From the NCBI GenBank assembly GCA_002403175.1, contig DHHG01000102.1, positions 1-40,813 on the forward strand: a DNA stretch of 40,813 bases, given 5' to 3'. Positions 1-7,946 of the stretch are shown here, in pieces. The stretch is from Syntrophaceae bacterium UBA4778 (GTDB taxonomy: Bacteria > Desulfobacterota > Syntrophia > Syntrophales > UBA4778). The notes beneath the pieces were generated by a model. That model was not told where the DNA came from. It did not search any database and was given only the letters and a program-made list of their open reading frames with translations. How positions within the stretch are numbered: position 1 is the first letter of the stretch; every line of letters begins with the position of its first letter. The translations under genes and the position numbers were made by a program.

Positions 1-2
1 AG

Positions 3-947
3 ATCGAGCGGTTTCTAAAGAAGCTGGCCCATCAACCCTTTGGTATCTCCAAACTGGCTCAGGAAATTGGAATATGCCTGGATCGCTATGACCGGAAAGG
101 CAATGTCCTGAAAACGTCGCGGCGTGAAATTTTGATTTCAAAGCCGCTTATCATGGGTATTCTCAATATCACACCCGATTCTTTCTCGGATGGGGGGGCC
201 TATGCAGACGCGGATGCAGCCGTGGACCGGGCCATCGAGATGGAAGCGGAGGGGGCTGATCTTATCGATATCGGAGGAGAATCCACACGTCCCGGATCGG
301 AAGGTATCCCATTGGATGTCGAACTGGAAAGGCTCGTCCCCGTTTTAAAAAAAATCAACCAGACTGTAAAAATTCCTGTCTCCATCGATACGACCAAGGC
401 GGAAATTGCCAGGGTAGCAGCCGACTATGGAGTGGAGATCATCAATGACATCAGTGCGATGACGGCCGATGATCGAATGCCCGAAATTGCGGAACAGACG
501 GGAATGGCTGCTGTCCTGATGCATATGCGTGGTACACCCAAAACCATGCAGAGCGGTTCACTCGCTTATCATTCGTTAATGGGAGAGATCATAGGTTTTC
601 TCCGGGAGAGAGTGGAGTATGCAGAGAAAAGAGGCATTGATCCCGACAAGATCATTATCGATCCCGGAATCGGATTCAGTAAGAGTATTGAGGACAATCT
701 GCGCATTCTAAATCATCTTCGTGAGTTCGGAGTGATCGGGAAAGCTTTGCTGGTTGGACCTTCACGCAAAGGGTTTATAGGGAAGCTGACGGGAGAGGAT
801 AAGCCGGCTGATCGGATTATCGGAACCGCTGTAACAGTCGCCCTTGCTGCAAAGAACGGGGCGAATATCATCCGGGTTCATGATGTGAAACAGATGAAGC
901 AGGCAGTTGACATGGCCTGCGCTGTTGCCGGGGGGACGACTACATGA
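3..947 (+). CDS. folP: Dihydropteroate synthase, 5'-partial
   Basis: Condenses 6-hydroxymethyl-7,8-dihydropterin pyrophosphate with p-aminobenzoate in cytoplasmic folate synthesis. Family motifs are all visible: MGILNITPDSFSDGG, GGESTRPGS, the DTTKAEIA and INDISAM strands, LMHMRGTPKTMQ, DPGIGFSK, GPSRKGFIG and a final RVHDV. A TTG at 132 could start a protein of usual size, but the same frame stays open to the left edge and reads as plausible protein (ending LDRYDRKGNVLKTSRREIL before the core). Longer DHPS proteins with an N-terminal extension are known in Deltaproteobacteria, so I treat the gene as entering from outside the window. Its TGA overlaps the acpS ATG (ATGA), implying translational coupling. 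Confidence 0.95.
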   Translation: MERFLKKLAHQPFGISKLAQEIGICLDRYDRKGNVLKTSRREILISKPLIMGILNITPDSFSDGGAYADADAAVDRAIEMEAEGADLIDIGGESTRPGSEGIPLDVELERLVPVLKKINQTVKIPVSIDTTKAEIARVAADYGVEIINDISAMTADDRMPEIAEQTGMAAVLMHMRGTPKTMQSGSLAYHSLMGEIIGFLRERVEYAEKRGIDPDKIIIDPGIGFSKSIEDNLRILNHLREFGVIGKALLVGPSRKGFIGKLTGEDKPADRIIGTAVTVALAAKNGANIIRVHDVKQMKQAVDMACAVAGGTTT

Positions 948-1336
948 TCCGCGGAATAGGAATTGATGTAATCGAGATATCCCGAATAGAGGGAGCGATC
1001 GGCAAATGGGGGGATCGCTTTCTGAATCGGGTTTTCTCCGAAACGGAAATTTCATACTGCCGGAATCGAAACTTCGGGGCCAGGCATTATGCCGCCCGGT
1101 TTGCCGCGAAAGAGGCATGTCTGAAAAGCCTGGGGATCGGATTGGGGATGGGATTGGCACTCAAAAACATATCGGTCGTCAATAATGAAAAAGGAAAACC
1201 GGAATTATTGATTGACAAGGATTTGCAACCGATATTAAAAGAGTCGCAAACATGTCAGTTTTATCTGAGTATGTCACACACCAGAGAATATGCTTCGGCG
1301 GTTGTGATTCTGGAATTAAGAGGGTCAGATTCGTGA
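944..1336 (+). CDS. acpS: Holo-[acyl-carrier-protein] synthase
   Basis: Transfers 4'-phosphopantetheine from CoA to the serine of apo-ACP, activating fatty acid synthesis. The 130-residue length fits the AcpS family. The N-terminal GIGIDVIEISRIE strand holds the Mg-binding Asp, and the RFAAKEACLKSLG helix carries the conserved Glu and Lys. The C-terminal SMSHTREYASAVVI segment is the usual last strand. The ATG overlaps the folP stop by four bases and the TGA overlaps the tsaE GTG, so the three genes are translated as one coupled unit. In many relatives an nnr (NAD(P)H-hydrate repair) gene lies between acpS and tsaE; it is absent here. Confidence 0.95.
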   Translation: MIRGIGIDVIEISRIEGAIGKWGDRFLNRVFSETEISYCRNRNFGARHYAARFAAKEACLKSLGIGLGMGLALKNISVVNNEKGKPELLIDKDLQPILKESQTCQFYLSMSHTREYASAVVILELRGSDS

Positions 1337-1797
1337 TTTCAAAGAGCCCTGAGGAAACACTCAAAGTAGGGGAACTGATTGGTGAAATTCTGGAACCGGG
1401 TGATATTGTGGCTTTGATCGGTGAGCTTGGTTCCGGGAAGACATGCCTGACGCAAGGTATCGCGCGCGGTCTTAGGGTTCCCGATCAATTGCGGGTTACG
1501 AGTCCGACATTCACGCTAATCAATGAATATCCCGGAAGAATCCCCTTGATCCATCTGGACACGTATCGTCTGGCGGGCTCTCAGGATCTGGCGGATATGG
1601 GGTATGAGGAATATTTCTTCGGCAACAATGTTGTGGTGATCGAATGGGCGGAAAAGATTCAAGACATCCTGCCCGATAAGACCATCATCATCAAATTGGA
1701 ATACATGGATGAAAGCAGTCGGCGGATCGATTTTTCCGGCGATCCGGATAGGAACACAATTTTACTGAACGCGTTGAAAGAAGGGGGTTTTCAGTAG
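1333..1797 (+). CDS. tsaE: tRNA threonylcarbamoyladenosine biosynthesis ATPase TsaE
   Basis: P-loop ATPase that works with TsaB and TsaD to make the t6A37 modification of ANN-decoding tRNAs. The Walker A motif is GELGSGKT, followed by the family signatures RVTSPTFTLINEY, HLDTYRL and VVVIEWAEK. I chose the GTG at 1333, which overlaps the acpS stop (GTGA) and follows a GAGGG ribosome site; it gives 154 residues, the normal length. An in-frame ATG at 1252 lies deep inside acpS and would add 27 residues unrelated to the family. Confidence 0.93.
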   Translation: MISKSPEETLKVGELIGEILEPGDIVALIGELGSGKTCLTQGIARGLRVPDQLRVTSPTFTLINEYPGRIPLIHLDTYRLAGSQDLADMGYEEYFFGNNVVVIEWAEKIQDILPDKTIIIKLEYMDESSRRIDFSGDPDRNTILLNALKEGGFQ

Positions 1798-1798
1798 T

Positions 1799-3028
1799 AT
1801 GTCGCTTGTAGTTCAGAAATATGGCGGCACATCGGTCGCCAATATTGAAAAAATCAGAAATGTAGCCAGAAAGGTTATTAGAGCGAAAGAGTCAGGCAAC
1901 GGTGTCGTTGTGGTTCTGTCAGCCATGGCCGGCGAGACAGATAAGCTGGTCCATCTGGCAAACAGCGCATCGGACAATCCCAATCCCAGAGAGTATGATG
2001 TCCTGGTCTCAACAGGAGAACAGATAACCATTTCACTTCTGGCGATTGTCCTTGAAAGCATGGGTTATAAAGCCAGATCTTTTTTGGGCCATCAGATTAA
2101 GATCCTGACAGATCAAGCTTATCGCAGTGCCAGAATTGTAAAAATTGAAACGAAGGTGATCGAAGAGGAACTGAAGAATGGCTCGATTGTCATCGTAGCC
2201 GGTTTCCAGGGCGTCGATGTTAAAAATAATATCACCACACTGGGAAGAGGCGGTTCGGATACGAGCGCGGTGGCGCTTGCCGCAGCTCTAAAGGCTGATG
2301 TGTGCGAGATCTATACCGATGTAGACGGCGTGTATACAACAGATCCGAATATCCAGGAAAAGGCAAGAAAACTGGAGAAGGTCTCTTATGAGGAGATGCT
2401 GGAATTGGCCAGCGCGGGTGCGAAAGTGCTGCATCCACGCTCTGTCGAATTGGCAAAAAAGTACGGCGTTCCGGTTTATGTAAAATCATCATTCAATGAC
2501 GAAATGGGTACCTTGGTAACTAAGGAGGATGTGGAGATGGAAAGAGAGGTCGTGTCGGGGGTAACTTATGATAAAAATCAGGCCAAAGTTACGGTGGTAC
2601 ATCTTCCGGACAAACCGGGAATCGCCGCACGGCTTTTTACCCCGCTATCCGATCGCAATATTATGGTGGACATGATTATTCAAAATTCCAGTCTCGACGG
2701 GTACACGGACATGACCTTTACCGTTCCCAAAAAAGAGATCGGCGAAGTAAAAGAGATCCTCGACAAGGTTACAAAGGATTTCGGTGCGCAGGGAGTCCAG
2801 TATGATGAAAAAATTTCGAAGATATCCATCATCGGGGTAGGTATGAGGAGCCATTCGGGTGTCGCTTCCAAAATGTTTGCCAGTCTCGCGCAGGATGGAA
2901 TCAATATCATGATGATCAGCACATCTGAGATCAAGATCTCGTGCGTGATTGATGCTAAATATACCGAATTGGCGGTCAGAGTTTTACATGAAGCTTTCGG
3001 GCTGGATAAAGAGATCGAGAAGATCTGA
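1799..3028 (+). CDS. lysC: Aspartate kinase (alpha subunit / full length)
   Basis: Phosphorylates L-aspartate in the first step of lysine, threonine and methionine synthesis. The amino-acid kinase domain starts with VQKYGGTSVANIEKI and includes the LGRGGSDTSAVALA nucleotide/aspartate motif, TDVDGVYTTDP and VLHPRSVELAKKY. The C-terminal third (from about residue 265) has two ACT domains (VTVVHLPDKPGIAARLF and ISIIGVGMRSHSGVASKMF) for allosteric lysine/threonine feedback. The 409-residue length matches the single-function LysC class. The ATG follows tsaE by one base and has an AAGAAGGGGG ribosome site inside the tsaE end. An internal in-frame start is listed separately. Confidence 0.95.
   Translation: MSLVVQKYGGTSVANIEKIRNVARKVIRAKESGNGVVVVLSAMAGETDKLVHLANSASDNPNPREYDVLVSTGEQITISLLAIVLESMGYKARSFLGHQIKILTDQAYRSARIVKIETKVIEEELKNGSIVIVAGFQGVDVKNNITTLGRGGSDTSAVALAAALKADVCEIYTDVDGVYTTDPNIQEKARKLEKVSYEEMLELASAGAKVLHPRSVELAKKYGVPVYVKSSFNDEMGTLVTKEDVEMEREVVSGVTYDKNQAKVTVVHLPDKPGIAARLFTPLSDRNIMVDMIIQNSSLDGYTDMTFTVPKKEIGEVKEILDKVTKDFGAQGVQYDEKISKISIIGVGMRSHSGVASKMFASLAQDGINIMMISTSEIKISCVIDAKYTELAVRVLHEAFGLDKEIEKI
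2537..3028 (+). CDS. lysC: Probable internally initiated aspartate kinase beta subunit
   Basis: Nested in frame inside lysC. A TAAGGAGG ribosome site at 2521-2528 precedes ATG 2537 by eight bases; the codon is residue 247 of LysC. Translation gives 163 residues starting MEREVVSGVTYDKNQAK, which is exactly the two ACT domains. Bacillus subtilis aspartokinase II and the Corynebacterium glutamicum enzyme are known to make such beta subunits from in-frame internal starts and to assemble alpha2beta2 complexes. That this site is used here is inference from the site's strength and position at the domain border. Confidence 0.6.
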   Translation: MEREVVSGVTYDKNQAKVTVVHLPDKPGIAARLFTPLSDRNIMVDMIIQNSSLDGYTDMTFTVPKKEIGEVKEILDKVTKDFGAQGVQYDEKISKISIIGVGMRSHSGVASKMFASLAQDGINIMMISTSEIKISCVIDAKYTELAVRVLHEAFGLDKEIEKI

Positions 3029-3677
3029 TGCACAGTCGGAACTCGTGCTGCACGGAGGAGCAATTACGAATACGCCCCTGAAGACAGTCGATAAGCAGAT
3101 TATCGGGGCTATCCTTCTTGTTCTCTTTTTCAATATGATTTATCTGAGCAGGGGCATGCTGAGCGGATGGAAAATCCGCAGTGATGCCCCGCTTTACTCT
3201 GAGCAGAAAAGGGGATATGACACAATAGAGTTGACCGGCTCTGCAGATCTCCGGGGAATCTATTTTATACCGCCGGGAACGACATTATCCGGTTTTCTTC
3301 ACATGGTCGGAGCAACTGAAAAGGGCTCTTTTACCGGAAAAGAACTGGAAAGGGTGCTGTATTCGGGCGATGTCGTTGCAATCGATGGGAATACTGCTTC
3401 GAGGTCGGCAGTTCAGAAGGGAAAGCTCAAAAACGGCAAGCGCCTGGTCCTCGACCTGCCAATCAATCTCAACACGGCAAATGCTTCCGATCTCATGCTT
3501 GTTCCGGGGATCGGAGAAAAAACGGCTGCTGCGATCATCGAGACCAGGAAGGATATGGGAAGATTTAAAGCAGTGGATGATTTGCTGGAAGTGCGCGGCA
3601 TAGGCGTAAAAAAATTAGAGGCATTCAGAAAGTATTTCTGTATCGAAGATTGCGGCGCTTCCCGGTCAAAAAAATAA
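2988..3677 (+). CDS. ComEA-like helix-hairpin-helix membrane protein
   Basis: Has a basic N-terminus, one transmembrane segment (IIGAILLVLFFNMIYL), a soluble middle region resembling the SLBB-like part of ComEA, and a C-terminal double helix-hairpin-helix (INLNTANASDLMLVPGIGEK, then VRGIGVKKLEAFRKYF). Such domains bind DNA without sequence specificity; in competent bacteria ComEA holds incoming DNA, but no other competence gene is nearby. The start is uncertain. ATG 2988 overlaps lysC by 41 bases; GTG 3045 is an alternative. The best ribosome-like site, GGAGGAG near 3054, has no standard start codon at the right distance. Probably coupled to lysC translation. Confidence 0.75.
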   Translation: MKLSGWIKRSRRSDAQSELVLHGGAITNTPLKTVDKQIIGAILLVLFFNMIYLSRGMLSGWKIRSDAPLYSEQKRGYDTIELTGSADLRGIYFIPPGTTLSGFLHMVGATEKGSFTGKELERVLYSGDVVAIDGNTASRSAVQKGKLKNGKRLVLDLPINLNTANASDLMLVPGIGEKTAAAIIETRKDMGRFKAVDDLLEVRGIGVKKLEAFRKYFCIEDCGASRSKK

Positions 3678-3692
3678 AAAGGGAATTATTTC

Positions 3693-4250
3693 ATGGCTCC
3701 AAAATTATGGGAGATCGTCTCCACCAGAAAAGATCGTACCTCCAGCTTTTTTAATCTGCGGGTTGACCATGCACGCTCGCCGCGGACGGGAGAAACCTAT
3801 GATTTTTATGTCCTGGAATCATCGCCCTGGGTAAATGTCCTTCCCATTACGCCTGATAACAAGATCGTGCTTGTGCGGCAATATCGTCATGGAATCCGGG
3901 ATAATACGCTGGAGCTCCCCGGTGGAGTGATTGAGCCGAAGGATTCTCCCCTTCAGGCGGCTCTTCGGGAACTTCAGGAGGAAACGGGATATACGACATC
4001 GGAAATTGTGGAGCTCGGATGGCTTCATCCCAATCCCGCAATCCAGAGCAATCGATGCTATACATATCTCGCCAAGGATGTCGTATTATCCGGAGCGCAG
4101 GACCAGGACGATCGGGAAGATATTGAAGTCGTTCTTTGTCCTCTGTCGGAGATACCCGAGATGATACGCACTGGAATCATCAACCATGCCCTGATTATCG
4201 CGGCCTTTCATCTGTATTTTCTGACTTATCCTGAAGCCCATTGCCTGTAA
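3693..4250 (+). CDS. Nudix hydrolase, ADP-ribose pyrophosphatase-like
   Basis: Predicted to hydrolyse a nucleoside diphosphate linked to another moiety, ADP-ribose being the usual substrate of this subgroup. The Nudix box runs from LPGGVIEP to RELQEETGY; the first acidic position of the box is Asp (KDSP) instead of the usual Glu, while the catalytic REXXEE glutamates are present. Upstream strands (VNVLPITPDNKIVLVRQYRH) and the downstream proline-rich loop (HPNPAIQSNRCYTYLA) fit the ADP-ribose type. It lies 15 bases after the ComEA-like gene and is probably the last gene of the operon. Substrate is inferred only. Confidence 0.85.
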   Translation: MAPKLWEIVSTRKDRTSSFFNLRVDHARSPRTGETYDFYVLESSPWVNVLPITPDNKIVLVRQYRHGIRDNTLELPGGVIEPKDSPLQAALRELQEETGYTTSEIVELGWLHPNPAIQSNRCYTYLAKDVVLSGAQDQDDREDIEVVLCPLSEIPEMIRTGIINHALIIAAFHLYFLTYPEAHCL

Positions 4251-4360
4251 TTGCATCGGATCTTTTGGGATTGGAATATAATTTTTCATTTCTCTTGTAT
4301 TTTGTCTCAATTTTTACAAAAATTAATACAGATCTTATTGTCAAGGAGGCTTAATCAAAA

Positions 4361-6463
4361 ATGAAAAAGCCCCTGAAGATTGCAGCCGTTATTATCGCCG
4401 CTATTGTTATTCTACTGGCAGGCGCTTTTCTGTTCATAAAATCATACCTGACGGAGGAGAGGATGCAAGCAACAGTACTGGAGATAGTGGAAAAAACTCT
4501 CAACCGCAAGGTTGTTTTCGGCGATGTCCAACTCAGCATTTTCAAGGGAATCGTTGCCCGGGATCTTGAAATAAAGGAAAAAGACGCCGAAACCACTTTC
4601 GTCAAGGCAAAAGAATTCGCCCTTTCCTACGAATTTCTTCCTCTTCTAAGCAAAAGACTGGTCATCAACAAAATAAGCCTTATAGGACCTGAAATCATGG
4701 TCAAAAGGGGTCCCGATGGCGTTTTCAATTTTTCCGATATCGGCAAAAAAGAGGAGGCCCAGAAAGAACAAGGTAAAAAAGAGCTTCCCGAGAATTTGAA
4801 TGTACAAAGTATATCGCTTCAGAATGCAAAGATCATCTATCTCGATTCCATTGGCAAGATGCAAAAAGCGGATCTCCTTCTGAATGCTGAATTGAGTGTC
4901 GGCGGGCTTCTGAAAAAGGCGCTGTCGTCGGAGGGCTCGCTCATCCTGGTTGTGCAGGATGCGTTTTTAAAAGGCGGAAAAACATTGAAAGATATCAGAA
5001 CGGATATCAAGTACAAAATCGATCTGGATCCGACGGCCAAACAGGTCAATATTCATGATTTTGACATAGATCTGATGAAACTGCCTATAAATATAAAAGG
5101 GATTGTCAACTATGCTTCCATACCCGCCTACTCTCTGGACCTGAAGTCATCTAACATAGAGATTTCGAAGATCCGAAAGGATATACTTTCGGTTTTCCTC
5201 CCGGAAGGATCTTCGGTCGGCGGTGGGCTTTCCCTGTCGCTCAATGTCACCAAAAAGCCGGAGAAGGAAAGTCCTGTGGGCCTCAATGGAGAAATCAAGC
5301 TGGACAAAGTTTCCTTTTCCTACCAGGGACTTAATCCTGTTTTGGATGGAAATCTGAAGTTGACGCCTGAACGAATAGCGCTTGAAGGGGTAAAGCTCGT
5401 AGCAGGACAAAACCGGGCCGATATATCGGGAGATATCAGGAATTATGCGAAGTACCCGGATATCAATGTCCACATCAGAAGCGCATCACTTGCGCTGGAT
5501 GAATTGTTTGCTCCTCTTCCTCTTTCCAGGACACAGGAGCCTACCCGAACGGAAAAATCGAAAGAGGAACCGGAACCTAAAAATCTTAAAATGAAAGTCA
5601 ATGCCTCTCTGGATATCGACAAGACCCGTTATAAGGGAATAACCATTACGAATTTCAGATCGAAATATGAGCTGAAAGACAATATCTTCCGTGTACTGGA
5701 CCTGAACGGGAAGACCCTGAGCGGCGCCTTTGATATGAAAGCCGCGGTGAATCTGGCTCAGAAGGGAACCCGATACAATTTGACGGCGGATCTGAACGGA
5801 ATCAAATTGGAAGATGTGGTAAATGCTCTTGCACCGAAAGCCGCAGGCAAGCTGCTGGGAACCTTGACAGGCAGGGCCGAATTTTCAGGCGCAGGCACAC
5901 TTGCTCCGAATTTTAAACGTAATCTGAAAGGGAAGGGCGCCTATACTGTTAAAGACGGCTCCATTAGAAATGCACCATTGAGTGCCGGACTCCTGGCTAT
6001 TCTCGGGCTTCAGGATCTCAAAGAGATTCCCATCGAGAAGGCACAAGGCCATTTCACGATTTCAGACGGGGTGGCAAAGCTCACCCACCTGATTGCGAGC
6101 AAAGATCTGATCCTGGAGCAAACAGGAACGATCGATCTGAATTCAAAACTGGATTTACATTTATTGGTGAAGGTATCCGATAAGCTGGCGCCGAAAGTTG
6201 TCAGCCAGTCCTCAATCGCGCGCTTCCTCTCCGGCGAGAAAGGATGGACAAGCGTTCCTTTATTAGTGAGCGGGACCATATCCAAACCGTCCTATAGCGT
6301 AGATACCTCAGCAGTCGGAAAAAAGGCCGGAGAAGCCATCCAGAAAAAACTCAGTGAAGAGCTGTTCAAGATACTTCCCAAGGACAAGGAGAAATCTGGC
6401 GGTACGGCTCCCTCGAAAGGGCCTACGCCGGAAGATTTTCTGAAAGGTCTGTTCGGGAAGTAG
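4361..6463 (+). CDS. AsmA family protein
   Basis: A 700-residue protein with an N-terminal signal anchor (IAAVIIAAIVILLAGAFLFI) followed by a long beta-rich periplasmic domain. Features typical of AsmA include the early motif LNRKVVFGDVQLSIFKGIVA, the repeated I..I.L..P.I...R strands, and a C-terminal AsmA-like section (about 440-640) rich in LxGxxxFxGxG patterns. AsmA-like proteins are bridge-like and are thought to move phospholipid between inner and outer membranes. A strong AAGGAGG site lies ten bases before the ATG, after a 110-bp gap from the Nudix gene, so it probably has its own promoter. A low-complexity K/E/P linker lies near residues 395-410. Confidence 0.85.
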   Translation: MKKPLKIAAVIIAAIVILLAGAFLFIKSYLTEERMQATVLEIVEKTLNRKVVFGDVQLSIFKGIVARDLEIKEKDAETTFVKAKEFALSYEFLPLLSKRLVINKISLIGPEIMVKRGPDGVFNFSDIGKKEEAQKEQGKKELPENLNVQSISLQNAKIIYLDSIGKMQKADLLLNAELSVGGLLKKALSSEGSLILVVQDAFLKGGKTLKDIRTDIKYKIDLDPTAKQVNIHDFDIDLMKLPINIKGIVNYASIPAYSLDLKSSNIEISKIRKDILSVFLPEGSSVGGGLSLSLNVTKKPEKESPVGLNGEIKLDKVSFSYQGLNPVLDGNLKLTPERIALEGVKLVAGQNRADISGDIRNYAKYPDINVHIRSASLALDELFAPLPLSRTQEPTRTEKSKEEPEPKNLKMKVNASLDIDKTRYKGITITNFRSKYELKDNIFRVLDLNGKTLSGAFDMKAAVNLAQKGTRYNLTADLNGIKLEDVVNALAPKAAGKLLGTLTGRAEFSGAGTLAPNFKRNLKGKGAYTVKDGSIRNAPLSAGLLAILGLQDLKEIPIEKAQGHFTISDGVAKLTHLIASKDLILEQTGTIDLNSKLDLHLLVKVSDKLAPKVVSQSSIARFLSGEKGWTSVPLLVSGTISKPSYSVDTSAVGKKAGEAIQKKLSEELFKILPKDKEKSGGTAPSKGPTPEDFLKGLFGK

Positions 6464-7046
6464 GCTTACTTAACAGGTTATGTCTGGAAATAGCAGTAAG
6501 TTCAGTTTTGGTTGGGCTTAATCTCAGCATGGGCTCAGTTTATATGATCAGCCGGGGCGACTGTTCATTGATGTAATTTCTCCGTTCGATGCGCTTCACC
6601 TGTGGTTCATATGGCCGAACAGATCGGCGATTGAATCACCCTCCTGTCTTGATGACGTTCTCATTATTTATTCCCCTTCAACACGAATAAGTAAAAGGCC
6701 TGCCATTTCTCCTAAGAGACTGTGTCGTAATCCGCATTTGTCATCACGAGTCGCCTCTCAGGCGCGTGGTGATCTTATTTTTAAATACGTTGCGAGATTG
6801 CCGCGTTGCTGGCGCTCCTCGCAATGACAATTGCGGCACAGTCTCTAAGCCGAGGTGATCCGGTCTTCAGAGGGTGCTGCAAACACAGTTCATGTTCGGG
6901 GCGGGTCCATGGAGATCAAATTAGGAAGAAATCAATAAGCAGCGGGGCGCCAAAACGAAAAAGTTCAATCCATGGTTGCATATCCGTCTCAAAATGTTCT
7001 ATTTAATTGAAAAAGCAAACGGAGACACCATAGAGGGATAAAGGCG
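6464..7046 (+). other. 583-bp intergenic region containing a MITE-like element
   Basis: No convincing gene. A 66-codon open frame at 6806-7006 lies mostly over repeat sequence, has no ribosome site and reads as low-quality protein. The central part is the inverted-repeat element at 6716-6845. The rest (6464-6712 and 6849-7046) shows nothing I can name, apart from a modest ribosome site before slyX near 7040. Confidence 0.6.
6716..6845. mobile_element. MITE-like palindromic element with TAA target duplication
   Basis: Terminal inverted repeats read GAGACTGTGTCGTAAT on the left (6716-6731) and, reverse complemented, GAGACTGTGCCGCAAT on the right (6830-6845): 14 of 16 match. TAA stands immediately outside both ends (6713-6715 and 6846-6848), as a 3-bp target duplication would. 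There is no coding capacity. Inside, TTGCGAG near 6790 pairs with CTCGCAA near 6820, a nested hairpin of a type common in bacterial intergenic DNA. Ends in GAG with a TNA duplication recall the IS1031 subgroup of IS5, which could supply transposase in trans (inference). Confidence 0.6.
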
Positions 7047-7250
7047 ATGAACGAGGATCGTTTTGTAGATATTGAGATAAGGCTGACTTATCAGGAAGAA
7101 ACTATTCGGGAGTTAAACAAAGTCGTATGTGAACAACAAAAGCAGATAGATCAGCTAGAGAAGAGTGTTAAAAAAATGACCGAACAGTTGAAGGAAGTGG
7201 CAGAGGCGACCGGCGCAAAAATTCCCAATGAGAAGCCTCCGCATTATTGA
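7047..7250 (+). CDS. slyX: SlyX family protein
   Basis: A 67-residue almost entirely helical coiled-coil protein. The SlyX pattern is clear: an N-terminal IEIRLTYQEETIRELN, a heptad-rich middle (VVCEQQKQIDQLEKSVKKM), and the diagnostic C-terminal PPHY. Function of SlyX is not established; in enterobacteria it lies near slyD. No slyD-type gene is adjacent here, although an FKBP isomerase occurs 16 kb away. A GATAAAGG site precedes the ATG. Confidence 0.85.
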   Translation: MNEDRFVDIEIRLTYQEETIRELNKVVCEQQKQIDQLEKSVKKMTEQLKEVAEATGAKIPNEKPPHY

Positions 7251-7331
7251 AGACTCTCTTCGAATCTCTTGTGAAGTCAAAACTCCATATAGTTTATCCA
7301 GAAGCCCAATTATCTCCAACCATATGCACTT

Positions 7332-7844
7332 TTAATGGATTCCGACGCCGACTCCGAAACTGAACCATGGTCCGTGGTCTGGTTCTTCATACTTCCAGAT
7401 ATGGTGCTCTTTCGGAACGATAACAGGATAGGAATACGCTACCTCTTTGATGGGGAGGACTTTTCTTCCGTGGACCTCTCCGGCTACTGTGATTTTCCGT
7501 CCCGGCGAGTATATTGCCGGGTCCATGAATCCCTTGAACAGAATCAGGAACCGGCCATGACTGACGCTCGTATCTTTAGGTTTATCCTTTCGGTCAAGCG
7601 GTTTTTCGATGACCTCGACCCAGGTTTCCTCTTTTTTAACGGAGGTGGCAATGATCTGTCCGCCCAGCAAGACCATCTTCCCGACGAATCGATCCGGATT
7701 GGCCTGGATATCCTGGAGCGTGATACTACGATCCACACTCTTCAGAACGGGTTTGGAAAAGACAGAAGAGCACCCTGTTACTAAAAAGGAAAGGATAAAC
7801 AAGAAGCAAAAGCTGCCGATCAAGATGCGTTTATTACGAATCAT
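7332..7844 (-). CDS. Slp-family outer-membrane lipoprotein
   Basis: The signal sequence ends in a lipobox (FLVTGCSS), so the protein should be lipidated at that Cys and sorted to the outer membrane. The mature part matches the Slp (starvation lipoprotein) pattern: LQDIQANPDRFVGKMVLLGG, then TWVEVIEKPLD, GRFLILFKGFMDPAIYSPGR and ITVAGEVHG. Slp proteins form a small beta barrel/OB-like domain and are induced in carbon starvation or acid stress in E. coli; the role here is inferred by family only. A GCGAGG ribosome site lies five bases before the ATG. It is convergent with slyX and divergent from the downstream methyltransferase. Confidence 0.8.
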   Translation of the reverse strand: MIRNKRILIGSFCFLFILSFLVTGCSSVFSKPVLKSVDRSITLQDIQANPDRFVGKMVLLGGQIIATSVKKEETWVEVIEKPLDRKDKPKDTSVSHGRFLILFKGFMDPAIYSPGRKITVAGEVHGRKVLPIKEVAYSYPVIVPKEHHIWKYEEPDHGPWFSFGVGVGIH

Positions 7845-7946
7845 ATCGACCTCGCTTTGAGATGGCTGATTTAGCTTGCCATCCCGTTTTGTAATGATTT
7901 ATTTTACATTCAGGACAGAGTAAACACAATGCGAAAGAAGGAAGCC

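Noticed and set aside
6806..7006. Open frame of 66 codons beside slyX
   Set aside because: Starts inside the MITE-like element, has no ribosome site and reads as translated repeat.
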